NCBI GenBank assembly: GCA_030410095.1
Contig: JAUFRC010000001.1
Location: 12,501-76,500, forward strand
Reading direction: 5' to 3'
DNA length: 64,000 nucleotides
Origin: Paracoccus cavernae
GTDB taxonomy: Bacteria; Pseudomonadota; Alphaproteobacteria; Rhodobacterales; Rhodobacteraceae
Below, one piece after another: positions 41,508-50,644 of this stretch. The notes under the pieces were generated by a model that was not told the DNA's origin, searched no databases, and saw only the letters and a program-made list of their open reading frames with translations. The position numbers and the translations under genes are program-made. Numbering within the stretch: the stretch's first letter is position 1; each line of letters opens with the position of its first letter.

Positions 41508-42478
41508 TTAGTCGGCGTAGACGCCTGCGGCATCGATGATGGTTTTCCAGCGCGCGATCTCGGATTCGAGCTTGGCCTTGAGCGCGGCGGGGGTCGCATC
41601 GGCTGCGGGGAGGGGCGGTGCCGAGATCACCCATCGCGGTGATCACGCCCGGATCGGCGAGCGCGAGTTGCAGCGATTTCGACAGACGCTCGGTCACTTC
41701 GGCGGGCGTGCCTTTGGGCGCGTAGATCCCGTGCCAGATGCTGACCTCCATCTGCGGCAGGTCGTTCTCTGCGACGGTCGGGAGGTCGGGGAAAAGCGGC
41801 AGGCGCTCGGGCGTGGTGACGGCATAGGCCTTGATCGTGCCGCCGGTGATCTGCTGGGTCGTGTTGGTGGTCTGGTCGCACATGAAATCGACCTGACCGC
41901 CCAGAAGGTCGGTCATGGCGGGGCCGGTGCCCTTATAGGGAACGGTCACGAACTGGGTGTCGATGGCCGACTGGAACAACATGCCGCACAGATGGCTCGC
42001 CGCGCCGATACCGGCATTGGCCATGGTCACGCCATCGGCGTTTTCCTTGACATATTGCACGAAGGCCGGGAAATCGGCCGGCTCGAAATCCTTGCGCGCG
42101 ACCATGACCATCGGCACTTCGGTCACGAGGCCGACATAGTCGAAGGCGTTGACCGTGTCATAGGCGAGGCTGCGGTAAAGCGTGGCGGCGGTCGCCATGC
42201 CGATATGGTGCATCAGGATCGTATAGCCGTCGGGATCGGATCCGCGACGCGGCCCGCACCAAGCGTCCCGCCTGCGCCGCCGAGATTCTCGATGATGATC
42301 TGCTGGCCGAGATCGCCCGACATTTTCTCGGCCACGAGACGGGCGACCGTATCGGTCGGACCACCGGCCGCGAAAGGGACCACCATCAGATCTGGCGCTC
42401 GGGATAGGCCTGCGCGAAAGCGGCCGAAGACAGGGCTGTTGCAGTGAAAAAGGCGCCGAGCAAGCTGCGGATGGCCAT
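41508..42478 (-). CDS. tctC: TctC binding protein (second copy, frame restored)
   Basis: Start ATG 42478 behind GGGAGGAAACC; signal peptide MAIRSLLGAFFTATALSSAA FAQA. Shifts near 42390, 42240 and 41620 interrupt a normal TctC: MVVPFAAGGPTDTVARLVAE, IIENLGGAGGTLGAGRVAD, GYTILMHHIGMATAATLYRS, FVTVPYKGTGPAMTDLLGGQ and the end WKTIIDAAGVYAD. It is the first gene of the operon. It differs clearly from the copy at 38381, so the transporter probably has two receptors of different specificity. Confidence 0.88.
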
Positions 42479-42616
42479 GGTTTCCTCCCAGAAACAAAGA
42501 TGTTGCCGCCTGCTCTCCCGTGCGAAGCGGATGGGCAGATGAAAACCGTCATGGACAAGTCACACAAATGTTATGCGGGGCCGGAGGCCGGCAATTTTGC
42601 CGAACGGGCGGCCGAA

Positions 42617-42666
42617 TGGGTGGATTTGGGAACATGGCGCGGTTCGCGTGGGTGGAAATCCACCCA
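42617..42666. promoter_or_regulatory. Candidate operator or activator site of the tct operon
   Basis: A perfect inverted repeat TGGGTGGA-AA-TCCACCCA lies at 42649-42666, and a further TGGGTGGA half with a weaker partner at 42617-42634. The two are 32 bases apart, about three helical turns. They lie between the first tctC and the DctD-like regulator, about 140-190 bases before the tctC start, a normal position for upstream activator sites. I found no convincing sigma-54 promoter. Confidence 0.55.
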
Positions 42667-42696
42667 TCCGCGCGTGAGCCTGCACCTTGCCGGTCC

Positions 42697-44043
42697 CTAA
42701 TCGTCGTCGGATTCCGCCGGATCGAGGATCAGACGACGGTCGAGACCGTGCTTTTGCATCTTCTCGTAAAGCGTCTTGCGGCTGATCCGAGGGTTTCATA
42801 GACCGCCTTGAGCCGCCCGCCATGCGCGGTGATGGCCGAGGCGATCTGGCTGCGCTCGTATTCTGCCATGCGCTCGGCGAGGCGCGCGCCTTGCGGGGCG
42901 GCGGCCTGCATCGGGTCGAGACCCAGAACGAAACGCTCGGATTGGTTGCGCAATTCGCGGACATTGCCCGGCCAGTCTCCGGCGGCCAAAGCGGCCAGAT
43001 GTGCGGGGGAATCTCGCGCTCGGCCACGCCGTGGCGGGCGGCGGATCGCGCACGAGATGAAGGAAAAGCAGCGGGATATCCTCGCGCCGGGCCGAAAGCG
43101 GCGGCACATGCAGCGCCGCGACATTGAGCCGCCAGTAAAGATCCTCGCGGAACCTGCCTTTGGCGACCGCCTCGGCCAGATCGGTTTTCGAGGTGGCGAT
43201 GAAGCGCACATCGAGCGGCACCGGCTCGTTCGCGCCAAGCCGCGTAATGACGCGGTCTTGAAGCACGCGCAACAGTTTGGCCTGCAACTCGACCGGCATC
43301 TGTCCGATTTCGTCGAGCAGGACCGTGCCGCCGCGCGCATGTTCGAATTTGCCGAACCTTGGGCGCAGCGCGCCGGGGAAGGCGCCCGCCTCATGGCCGA
43401 AGAGTTCGGATTCGATCAGCGCCTCGGGCAAAGCCGCACAGTTTATCGCGACAAAGGGCTTGCCCGCGCGCGGCGAGATATCGTGCAGGGCCCGCGCCAC
43501 GACCTCTTTGCCGACGCCGGTGGGGCCGATGATCAGCGTATCGGCATCCGAGGCCCCGATCGCGCGAAGACGGTAGCGCAGCTCGACCATGAGCTGCGTG
43601 CGGCCGGGCAGGCGGGCCTCGATGTCGTCGCGCTTTCCGGCCACCGCGCGCAGGCGTCGGTTCTCGATGACCAGACCGCGGTGATCGACGGCGCGGCGTA
43701 GTACCGAGACCAGCTCCTGCACGACAAAGGGTTTTTCGATGAAGTCATAGGCCCCGTGCCGCATGGCCGCGACCGCAAGCTGGACCTCGGCGTGACCGGT
43801 CACCAGAATGACGGGAATTTCGGCGTCGACGTCGTGGAGCGCGGAGAGCAGCGACATCCCGTCCATGCCCGGCATGCGGATATCCGAGACAACCGCGCCG
43901 TCGAAGCCGGGGCCGGCCAGCGCCAATGCCTCTTCGGCGCTTGACAGCGGCTCGACCTCGAAACCGGCGAGTTCGAGCGCCTGCGCCGTCGAATGGCGCA
44001 TCGTATCGTCGTCATCGACCAGAAGGACGCGGTGCATGCTCAT
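42697..44043 (-). CDS. DctD-like sigma-54 response regulator (two frameshifts)
   Basis: Receiver domain: [20 protein letters not shown], phospho-aspartate in [12 protein letters not shown], threonine in ILVTGHAEV and lysine in [12 protein letters not shown]+ domain: [18 protein letters not shown] (Walker A), the loop [13 protein letters not shown] in place of [19 protein letters not shown] (Walker B) and [12 protein letters not shown]. After shifts near 43025 and 42790 a Fis-type helix-turn-helix ends at 42697 ([15 protein letters not shown]). The architecture is that of C4-dicarboxylate regulators. It overlaps the sensor kinase gene and faces the tct operon, its probable target. Confidence 0.9.
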
Positions 44044-45893
44044 GCTGCGGCCTCGTCCGCGGCCGCGGCGGGCAGGGTGATGGTGAATTCGGCCCCGGGG
44101 CCTGCGTCGCGCACGGTAATCTCGCCTCCGAAATCGCGGATGATGTTGTAGCTGATCGAGAGTCCCAGCCCGAGGCCGCTGCCTGCCTGTTTGGTGGTGT
44201 AGAACGGGTCGAAAATCCGGTCGGCAATTGCGGGCGGTACGCCGGGGCCGCGGTCGCGCAGCCGGATCCCGACGCGGGGACCGTCCGGCGTGGCCTGCAT
44301 CCGTGCCGACAGGGTAATGCGGCGGTCCGCGCCGCCCTCGACCGCATCGGCGGCATTGCTGATCAGATTGACCAGCACCTGCTGGAGCCGCGTCGCGCCA
44401 CCCCTGACCGGCGGCAGATCCGCTGCGAGATCCAGCTCGAGCGTGGCGCGGGCGGATTTGAGGCGGCCCTCGACGATGATCTGGGTCTCGGTCAGAAGCC
44501 CCGCCAGATCGACGGCGGCGAGACGCTCGTTGGGTTTGCGCGCGGCATTGCGCAGATGCCGTCCGATCGCCGCCATGCGGTCGATCAGCGACAGGATATG
44601 GCCGAGGTTCTGGCGTGCGCGGGCAGATCGCCGCGCGCGATGAAGATATCGGCGCTGTCGGCGTAGTTGCGGGCGGCGGCGAGGGGCTGGTTGATCTCGT
44701 GGCTGAGCGCCGCAGACATCTGGCCGAGAGCGGCGAGCTTGCCGACCTGCACCAGATTGGCCTGCGCGCGGCGCAGCTCGGTTTCGGTGGCGCGGCGCTC
44801 GTCGATCTCCTGTTCGAGATGGCTGTTCACCCGCGCCAGATCGGCGGTGCGCTCCTTGACGCGTGTCTCCAGCTCGTCGCGGGCGCGGGCCTCGATCATC
44901 AGCCGCTCGGTGATGCGGGCGCGGCGCTGCATCACGACCAAGCCGCCGAAGAGCGCCGCGCAAAGCAGCAAAAAGACGGTGATCGCCGCGACCCGCGCCT
45001 GAATGCGCGCATTGGCGGTGTCGAGCAGCACCTGAACCTTCCAGCCGGCATTGCCCATGACATGCTCGGCGATCAGGAAATCGCCGCTGCCGCCGGCACG
45101 GTCGTCCTCGTCCAGCCGCACCTGTCGGGCCCCGTCGCGCTGGGAGCGGCGGAAGGGCAGGTCATGGAGCACGACATCGGCATAGCGGCGCGAGGCTTCG
45201 GTACGGGCGAGCTGCTCGGGCGTGCGTTCCAGCGTCGCGCCGTAAAGCCAGCTCGGGACCGAGGACATGAAGACGATCCCCTCGGGATCGGTCACGAGGA
45301 TGCGGTATTCGTTGCCGCGCCAAGCCGCCTCGATCCGGTCGACGCCGATCTTGACCGCGAGCACGCCGGCAATCGCGCCCGCCGGATCGAGCACGGGCGC
45401 CGAGAAGAAGTAGCCCCTGACCCCGAAGTCGTGCCGACCCCGTAAAACCGCGCCGGATGGCCCATCAGCGCATCCTGGAAATAGGGTCGGTAGCGGAAAT
45501 TCTGGCCGACGAATGTGCCCGAATGGCCGTGGTTCGAGGCGGCGACGGTCTCGCCGTCCCTGCGCATCAGATAGATGTCCGAGGATTCGAGCATGATGTT
45601 GCGCCGCGCCATCAGGGCGTTGATCTCCGCGCGCCGTTTGTTGTCGTCGGGGTCGCCGCCAGCAGCCGGATCGCGTCCAGATCGGCCAGAAGCTGCGGCA
45701 CGACCTCGTAACGTGCGAGATCGCCTTCGAGCGCGTTGATTGTCAGCCGCATCGCGGTTTCGGCGCGGGCGGCATCGACCGAGAGGTAATGGCGCAGCGC
45801 GATCCGGTTGGCCTGCCAGACGGTCAGCGCCAGCCCGAGCCCGAGCGCGATCAGCACCAGCTTGCGTTTCAGATCTCCCCAACCGCCAATCAA
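44040..45893 (-). CDS. DctB-like sensor histidine kinase (frame restored)
   Basis: An N-terminal helix (KLVLIALGLGLALTVWQANR) and a second at about residue 300 (AAITVFLLLCAALFGGLVVM) enclose a periplasmic double-PAS sensor with DSDIYLMRRDGETVAASN-type features (YLMRRDGETVAASNHGHSGT, FVGQNFRYRPYFQDAL). A coiled coil (ARDELETRVKERTADLARVN) leads to the phosphoacceptor box ALGQMSAALSHEINQPLAAA, and the ATPase part has LVNLISNAADAVEGG, DRGPGVPP and GSGLGLGLSISYNI. Shifts near 45650, 45430 and 44610. It senses a carboxylate by family analogy. The start may be TTG near 45893. Stop and regulator start overlap. Confidence 0.88.
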
Positions 45894-46045
45894 GCATCGC
45901 TGTCGCTCGATATATCCAATTTGGCTAGGCGATGATGGCAGGCGCCCGCAGATTGTGGAAGCCAAATCACGCGCTTGCGCTTGGACCCGACGCATCGTCG
46001 CCAAGAGGCGGGGCGTTCGGGCCACGGCTCGCGCCTCACCGCTTG

Positions 46046-46070
46046 TTGAGAATGATTTGCAGTTGCAATC
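46046..46070. promoter_or_regulatory. Fur/Mur-like box upstream of sitA
   Basis: TTGAGAATGATTTGCAGTTG and the next five bases contain TGCAAATCATTCTCA on the minus strand, close to the Fur/Mur-type operators of alphaproteobacteria. The position, about 155 bases before sitA, suits manganese- or iron-dependent repression. Confidence 0.5.
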
Positions 46071-46223
46071 CGTTCGGGCTTGATTATCTATATTGCGACT
46101 CGCTCGCATCTGGCCGGCGAAGCAGGCGCGCCCACCAATCGCGCGCCGGACCGGCACAAGCGCCCCGATCACAAGGGCAGGGCAGGTGCCGCGCGACGGA
46201 CGAGGAACAGGAAAGGATTATGC

Positions 46224-47139
46224 ATGACCCCGAAATTCGCGCGTCTTCTCGGCGCTGTGGCTGCCTCTGTGATCATGGCCGCCCCCGCGTTGGCGCAGGA
46301 CAAGATGAAGGTGGTGACGACCTTCACCGTTCTGGCCGATATGGCGGCGCATGTGGCGGGGATGCGGCCGAGGTGGTCTCGATCACCAAACCGGGTGCCG
46401 AGATCCACGGCTACGAGCCGACGCCGCAAGACATCGTGCGCGCGCAGGATGCCGATCTGATCTTGTGGAACGGCATGAATCTCGAACGCTGGTTCGAGCA
46501 GTTTCTGGCCAATCTGGGCGACGTGCCTTCGGTGACGCTGACCGAGGGGATCACGCCGGTGCCGATCGCCGCGGGCGCCTATGAGGGCAAGCCCAATCCC
46601 CATGCCTGGATGGGGCTCGAGAACGCGCAGATCTATGTCGACAACATCGCCGCCGCTTTCGAGGCGCAGGACCCCGCCAATGCCGCGACCTATGCCGCCA
46701 ATGCCGAGGCCTACAAGACCGAGCTGCGCGCCGCGCTGGAACCCCTGAAAGCCGAGATCGCGGTCATCCCCGAGGCGCAGCGCTGGCTGGTGTCCTGCGA
46801 GGGGCCTTTCCCTATCTCGCGCGTGATCTTGGGCTCAAGGAATTGTATCTCTGGCCGATGAACTCGGACCAGATGGGCACGCCGCGTCAGGTGCGCACCG
46901 TGATCGACGAGGTTCGCGCCAACAAGATCCCTGTGGTTTTCTGCGAAAGCACCGTCAACACCGCGCCGGCCAAACAGGTCGCGCGCGAGACGGGGGCGCA
47001 ATATGGCGGCGTGCTTTACGTCGACAGCCTTTCGGAGCCCGATGGTCCGGTGCCGAGCTATCTCGATCTTTTGGTGGTCACGACCAGAACGGTTGCCGAC
47101 GGGCTGACCGGAAAAGGCTTGGCCGGAAAGGACGATTAA
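46224..47139 (+). CDS. sitA: Manganese/iron ABC transporter binding protein SitA (frame restored)
   Basis: ATG 46224 gives a signal peptide ([25 protein letters not shown]). Shifts at 46358-46361 and 46801-46804 are each cured by a fifth G. The protein then reads [57 protein letters not shown] and [20 protein letters not shown], with the metal histidines in GAEIHGY and NPHAW and the glutamate in VFCESTVN. GTPxQV and VLYVDSLS near the end are typical of SitA/YfeA rather than ZnuA. First gene of sitABCD. Confidence 0.92.
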
Positions 47140-47230
47140 GTGCGGTTGTCAAAGCGCGGGCAGGCTGAAACTGTGGGTGCAAAGCAAGCAAATGGGCTGC
47201 CGTCCTGTTCCGGCGGAAAGCGAATGGGCA

Positions 47231-48235
47231 ATGGCTGAGGACAGGACGAAAGCGGCGCAATACTTGGGGCAGCAGGGACCAACAGACGGTCTTGCCGCCG
47301 AACAGCTGCGTGAGCCGGGCGGCGGTATTGCCGCGCGCGATGTGACGGTGACCTACCGCAACGGCCATACCGCCCTGCGTCATGCGAGTTTCCAGATCCC
47401 CAAGGGTACGGTCACGGCGCTGGTCGGCGTCAACGGCGCGGGGAAATCGACGCTTTTCAAGGCGATCATGGGATTCGTTCCCGCCGCGCAAGGCGAGATC
47501 AGCCTGCTCGGCATGAGCGTCAAAGAGGCGCTCAAGAAGAACCTCGTGGCCTATGTTCCCCAATCCGAAGAGGTCGATTGGACCTTTCCGGTTCTGGTCG
47601 AAGATGTGGTGATGATGGGCCGCTACGGCCATATGGGCTTTCTGCGCCGCCCCTCGCGCGCCGATCACGCCGCGGTCGACACCGCCCTCGCGCGGGTCAA
47701 TATGCAGGACTTCCGCCACCGCCAGATCGGCGAGCTTTCGGGCGGCCAGCGCAAGCGCGTTTTTCTGGCGCGGGCACTGGCGCAGGACGGGCGGGTGATC
47801 TTGCTCGACGAGCCCTTTACCGGCGTCGACGTGAAGACCGAGGACCAGATCATCACCCTTCTGCGCGAGCTGCGCGACGAGGGGCGGGTGATGCTGGTCT
47901 CGACCCATAATCTCGGCTCGGTGCCGGAATTTTGCGACCGCGTGGTGCTGGTCAAGGGCACGGTTCTGGCTTACGGGCCGACCGAAACCACCTTCACCCA
48001 TGAAAATCTCGAAGCGGCTTTCGGCGGCGTGCTGCGCCATTTCACCATCGGCGGCGATGTGCTCCACGACGATGCCGATGCGCGCCAGATTTCGATCCTG
48101 ACCGATGACGAGCGCCCCTTCGTGCGCTACGGCGACCGCACCCATACCCTGTCGGGGCCGGTCGAGGCAGAAGCGGAAGCCGCAGTGCAAGCGGTTGACG
48201 CGGCATCGGCGCCAGCGAAGGGAGCGCGGCAATGA
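47231..48235 (+). CDS. sitB: Manganese/iron ABC transporter ATPase SitB
   Basis: The 334-residue protein has Walker [15 protein letters not shown]-loop [20 protein letters not shown], signature [15 protein letters not shown], Walker [13 protein letters not shown] and switch histidine VSTHNLGS. The C-terminal extension ([20 protein letters not shown] onward) is typical of Sit[10 protein letters not shown] is characteristic of the manganese branch. ATG 47231 is preferred over upstream starts. It overlaps sitC by four bases (ATGA). Intact. Confidence 0.93.
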   Translation: MAEDRTKAAQYLGQQGPTDGLAAEQLREPGGGIAARDVTVTYRNGHTALRHASFQIPKGTVTALVGVNGAGKSTLFKAIMGFVPAAQGEISLLGMSVKEALKKNLVAYVPQSEEVDWTFPVLVEDVVMMGRYGHMGFLRRPSRADHAAVDTALARVNMQDFRHRQIGELSGGQRKRVFLARALAQDGRVILLDEPFTGVDVKTEDQIITLLRELRDEGRVMLVSTHNLGSVPEFCDRVVLVKGTVLAYGPTETTFTHENLEAAFGGVLRHFTIGGDVLHDDADARQISILTDDERPFVRYGDRTHTLSGPVEAEAEAAVQAVDAASAPAKGARQ

Positions 48236-49092
48236 GCACCCTGCTGGAGCCCTTCAACTATCTCTACATGACCAATGCGATGTGGGTTTCGGCGCTTGTC
48301 GGCGGGGTCTGCGCCTTTCTGTCGGCTTTCCTCATGCTCAAGGGCTGGTCGCTGATTGGCGACGCGCTTTCTCATTCGGTCGTGCCGGGGTGGCGGGCGC
48401 CTATATGCTGGGCCTGCCCTTCGCGCTGGGCGCGTTTCTCTCGGGCGGGCTGGCGGCGGCGGCGATGCTGTTCCTGTCCGAGCGTTCGGGCCTCAAGATC
48501 GATGTGGTGATCGGGATGATCTTCACCTCTTTCTTCGGGCTCGGCCTGTTCATGGTCTCGCTCAATCCGATGGCGATTTCGGTGCAGACCATCACCATGG
48601 GCAACATCCTGTCGATCACTCCCGAAGATACGCTGCAGCTCGTCATCATCGGCGTGGTCTCTCTCGCCGTGCTTTTGGCGAAATGGAAGGATCTGATGGT
48701 GGTTTTCTTCGACGAAAGCCATGCGCGGACCATCGGATTGCGGCCGGGCCTGCTCAAGGGCGTGTTCTTCATGCTGCTTTCGGCCTGCGTTGTCGCCGCC
48801 ATGCAGACGGTCGGAGCCTTCCTTGTCGTCGCAATGGTGGTGACGCCCGGAGCGACCGCCTATCTGCTTTGCGACCGTTTCCAGCGGCTCATCCTGCTGT
48901 CGGTGGCGATCGGCGCGAGCACGAGCTTTGTCGGGGCCTATCTGTCCTATTTCCTTGATGGCGCGACCGGGGGATCATCGTCCTTTTGCAGACGCTGATC
49001 TTTCTGGCGGCCTTTGTCTGGGCCCCGAAATACGGGCTCCTCGCGGCCCGCGCCAAAGCGCGCGCGGCCTTGGCGGAGGGATTGCACCATGA
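48232..49092 (+). CDS. sitC: Manganese/iron ABC transporter permease SitC (frame restored)
   Basis: ABC-3 family permease: [40 protein letters not shown], then after the G run at 48387-48390 [40 protein letters not shown] and [16 protein letters not shown] second shift at 48967-48971 is cured by one G ([20 protein letters not shown]) and a third just before the end brings the stop to the ATGA overlap with sitD. Eight helices, inner membrane. Confidence 0.9.
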
Positions 49093-49932
49093 TCGACCCG
49101 ACGCTGCCCTTCCAGTTTCCCTTCATGCAGAACGCCTTTCTGATCGCGGTGATCGTTTCGGTCCCGACGGCGCTTTTGTCCTGCTTTCTCGTGCTCAAGG
49201 GCTGGGCCTTGATGGGAGATGCGGTCAGCCATGCCGTGCTGCCCGGTGTCGTGCTTGCCTATATCTTCGGCTTTCCCCTGCTGCTCGGTGCTTTCGGCGC
49301 GGGCATGGTGACGGCGCTGGCGACGGGATTTCTGTCGGACAACAGCCGCGTCAAACAAGATACCGTCATGGGCGTGGTCTTCTCGGGCATGTTCGGTCTG
49401 GGGATCGTGCTTTACACCTCGATCACCTCGGATGTGCATCTCGACCATATCCTCTTCGGCAACATGCTCGGCGTCGGGCCCGAGGATCTGCGCACCGCGC
49501 TCTGGATCGCCGTTCCGGTGACGGCGGCTTTGCTGCTCAAATGGAAGGATCTGATGCTGCATGCCTTTGATCCCACGCAGGCGCGGGCATCGGGGCTGGC
49601 GGTGGGGGTCCTGCATTACGGGCTGCTCACCATCCTGTCGCTCACCATCGTCGCCACCATGAGCGCGACCGGCCTGATCCTCGCGGTGGGCCTGCTGATC
49701 GCTCCCGGCGCAATCGCCTTTTGCTGGTGCGCAGCTTCGGGCGCATGATGGTCGTGGCGGTCGCGGTCTGTATGGGCGCGATGCTGGCGGGGGTCTATGC
49801 GAGCTTTATCTCGACAGTGCGCCTGCACCGACCATCGTGCTGATCCTGAGCGCGATTTTCGTCGCGGCCTTCCTGCGGCGGCTGCGGCTCAATGCTCAAG
49901 CCGCCACGCGGATCGCGGCGAGCGAGGGCTGA
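49089..49932 (+). CDS. sitD: Manganese/iron ABC transporter permease SitD (frame restored)
   Basis: The second ABC-3 permease: FMQNAFLIAVIVSVPTALLS, VLKGWALMGDAVSHAVLPGV, VKQDTVMGVVFSGMFGLGIV and LILAVGLLIAPGAIAF. At 49719-49722 four T stand where five are needed; the frame then continues LLVRSFGRMMVVAVAVCMGA to RIAASEG at 49930. It forms the channel with SitC. Last gene of the operon; DoxX faces it. Confidence 0.9.
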
Positions 49933-49984
49933 GGCGGCCCCCGCCGCGGTCAGGCCCTCTTGCCGCGGGGTCCTTGTCCGCAGG

Positions 49985-50419
49985 CTAGAACTCGCGCCCG
50001 ATCAGCCGGTCGACCGAGATCGGCCCGCCGCCCTTGACCGCGAAATAGGCGAAAGCGCCGAACCAGAGCGCGCCGAGCTGATAGCCCTCGCCGCGCGGGA
50101 TCAGAACCGAGACCAGCATGACCGAGACCAGAATGGTCAGCGCCACCGCGCAGGGGCGGGTCAAAAGGCCCAAGATCAGCCCCGCCGCGGCAAAGCATTC
50201 GATGCCGACGACGAAATAGGCCCAGAACTGCGCAGGCTCGAGCCCGAGGTTCTGCATATGCGCGATATCGCGCGAGATATCGCCCGCGCCGAAGAGCTTG
50301 GCATAGCCGAACTGCATCATCATCAGTCCGGCCAGAACCCGCAGAACCGTAAAGGCAATCGGGTCGAGAAAGTCGTACAAGCGGCGCAGGGGCGGGATAA
50401 TCAGCGGTGTCGGGGTCAC
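49985..50419 (-). CDS. DoxX-family membrane protein
   Basis: Four helices: FTVLRVLAGLMMMQFGYAKL, FWAYFVVGIECFAAAGLILG, CAVALTILVSVMLVSVLIP and LGALWFGAFAYFAVKGGGPI, ending VDRLIGREF. This is the DoxX/DoxD pattern (RxxxGxxF..G..KLF). GGAGG five bases before GTG 50419 sets the start. Role unknown; the family is linked to redox or thiol stress at the inner membrane. It converges with sitD. Confidence 0.85.
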   Translation of the reverse strand: MTPTPLIIPPLRRLYDFLDPIAFTVLRVLAGLMMMQFGYAKLFGAGDISRDIAHMQNLGLEPAQFWAYFVVGIECFAAAGLILGLLTRPCAVALTILVSVMLVSVLIPRGEGYQLGALWFGAFAYFAVKGGGPISVDRLIGREF

Positions 50420-50644
50420 AATCGCCTCCGTTTCAAACAACCACATTCCCTGAGACCGTGTATTTGTACAATTAACCTGTCAAGCATTCCGCTTTTCGGT
50501 TAGGGAACCGAAACCGCGCGAAATCCTTGCATCTGGGGCAGTTTGCGAACCGGCAGGTTCGACAAGCGGTCCGCAGGGATGACGGGCGACTTTCTTTGCG
50601 ATGCCGGTGGCCGGCATTTGGGTTTCACAACTAACGGGTGACAA

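Noticed and set aside
42479..42600. A sigma-54 promoter for tctC (GG-N10-GC near 42500)
   Set aside because: The surrounding bases fit the consensus poorly, and the start point would fall on the ribosome site.
38360..45445. Long rightward frames opposite the tct and two-component genes
   Set aside because: They are antisense shadows; the leftward products have clear families and complete motifs.
46224..49932. Programmed frameshifting in sitA, sitC and sitD
   Set aside because: The shifts lie at plain homopolymers, differ in position between genes and are found in every kind of gene; sequence error is far more likely.
46224..49932. Zinc transporter znuABC
   Set aside because: There are two permeases, a SitA-type receptor without the histidine-rich zinc loop, and manganese-branch ATPase motifs.
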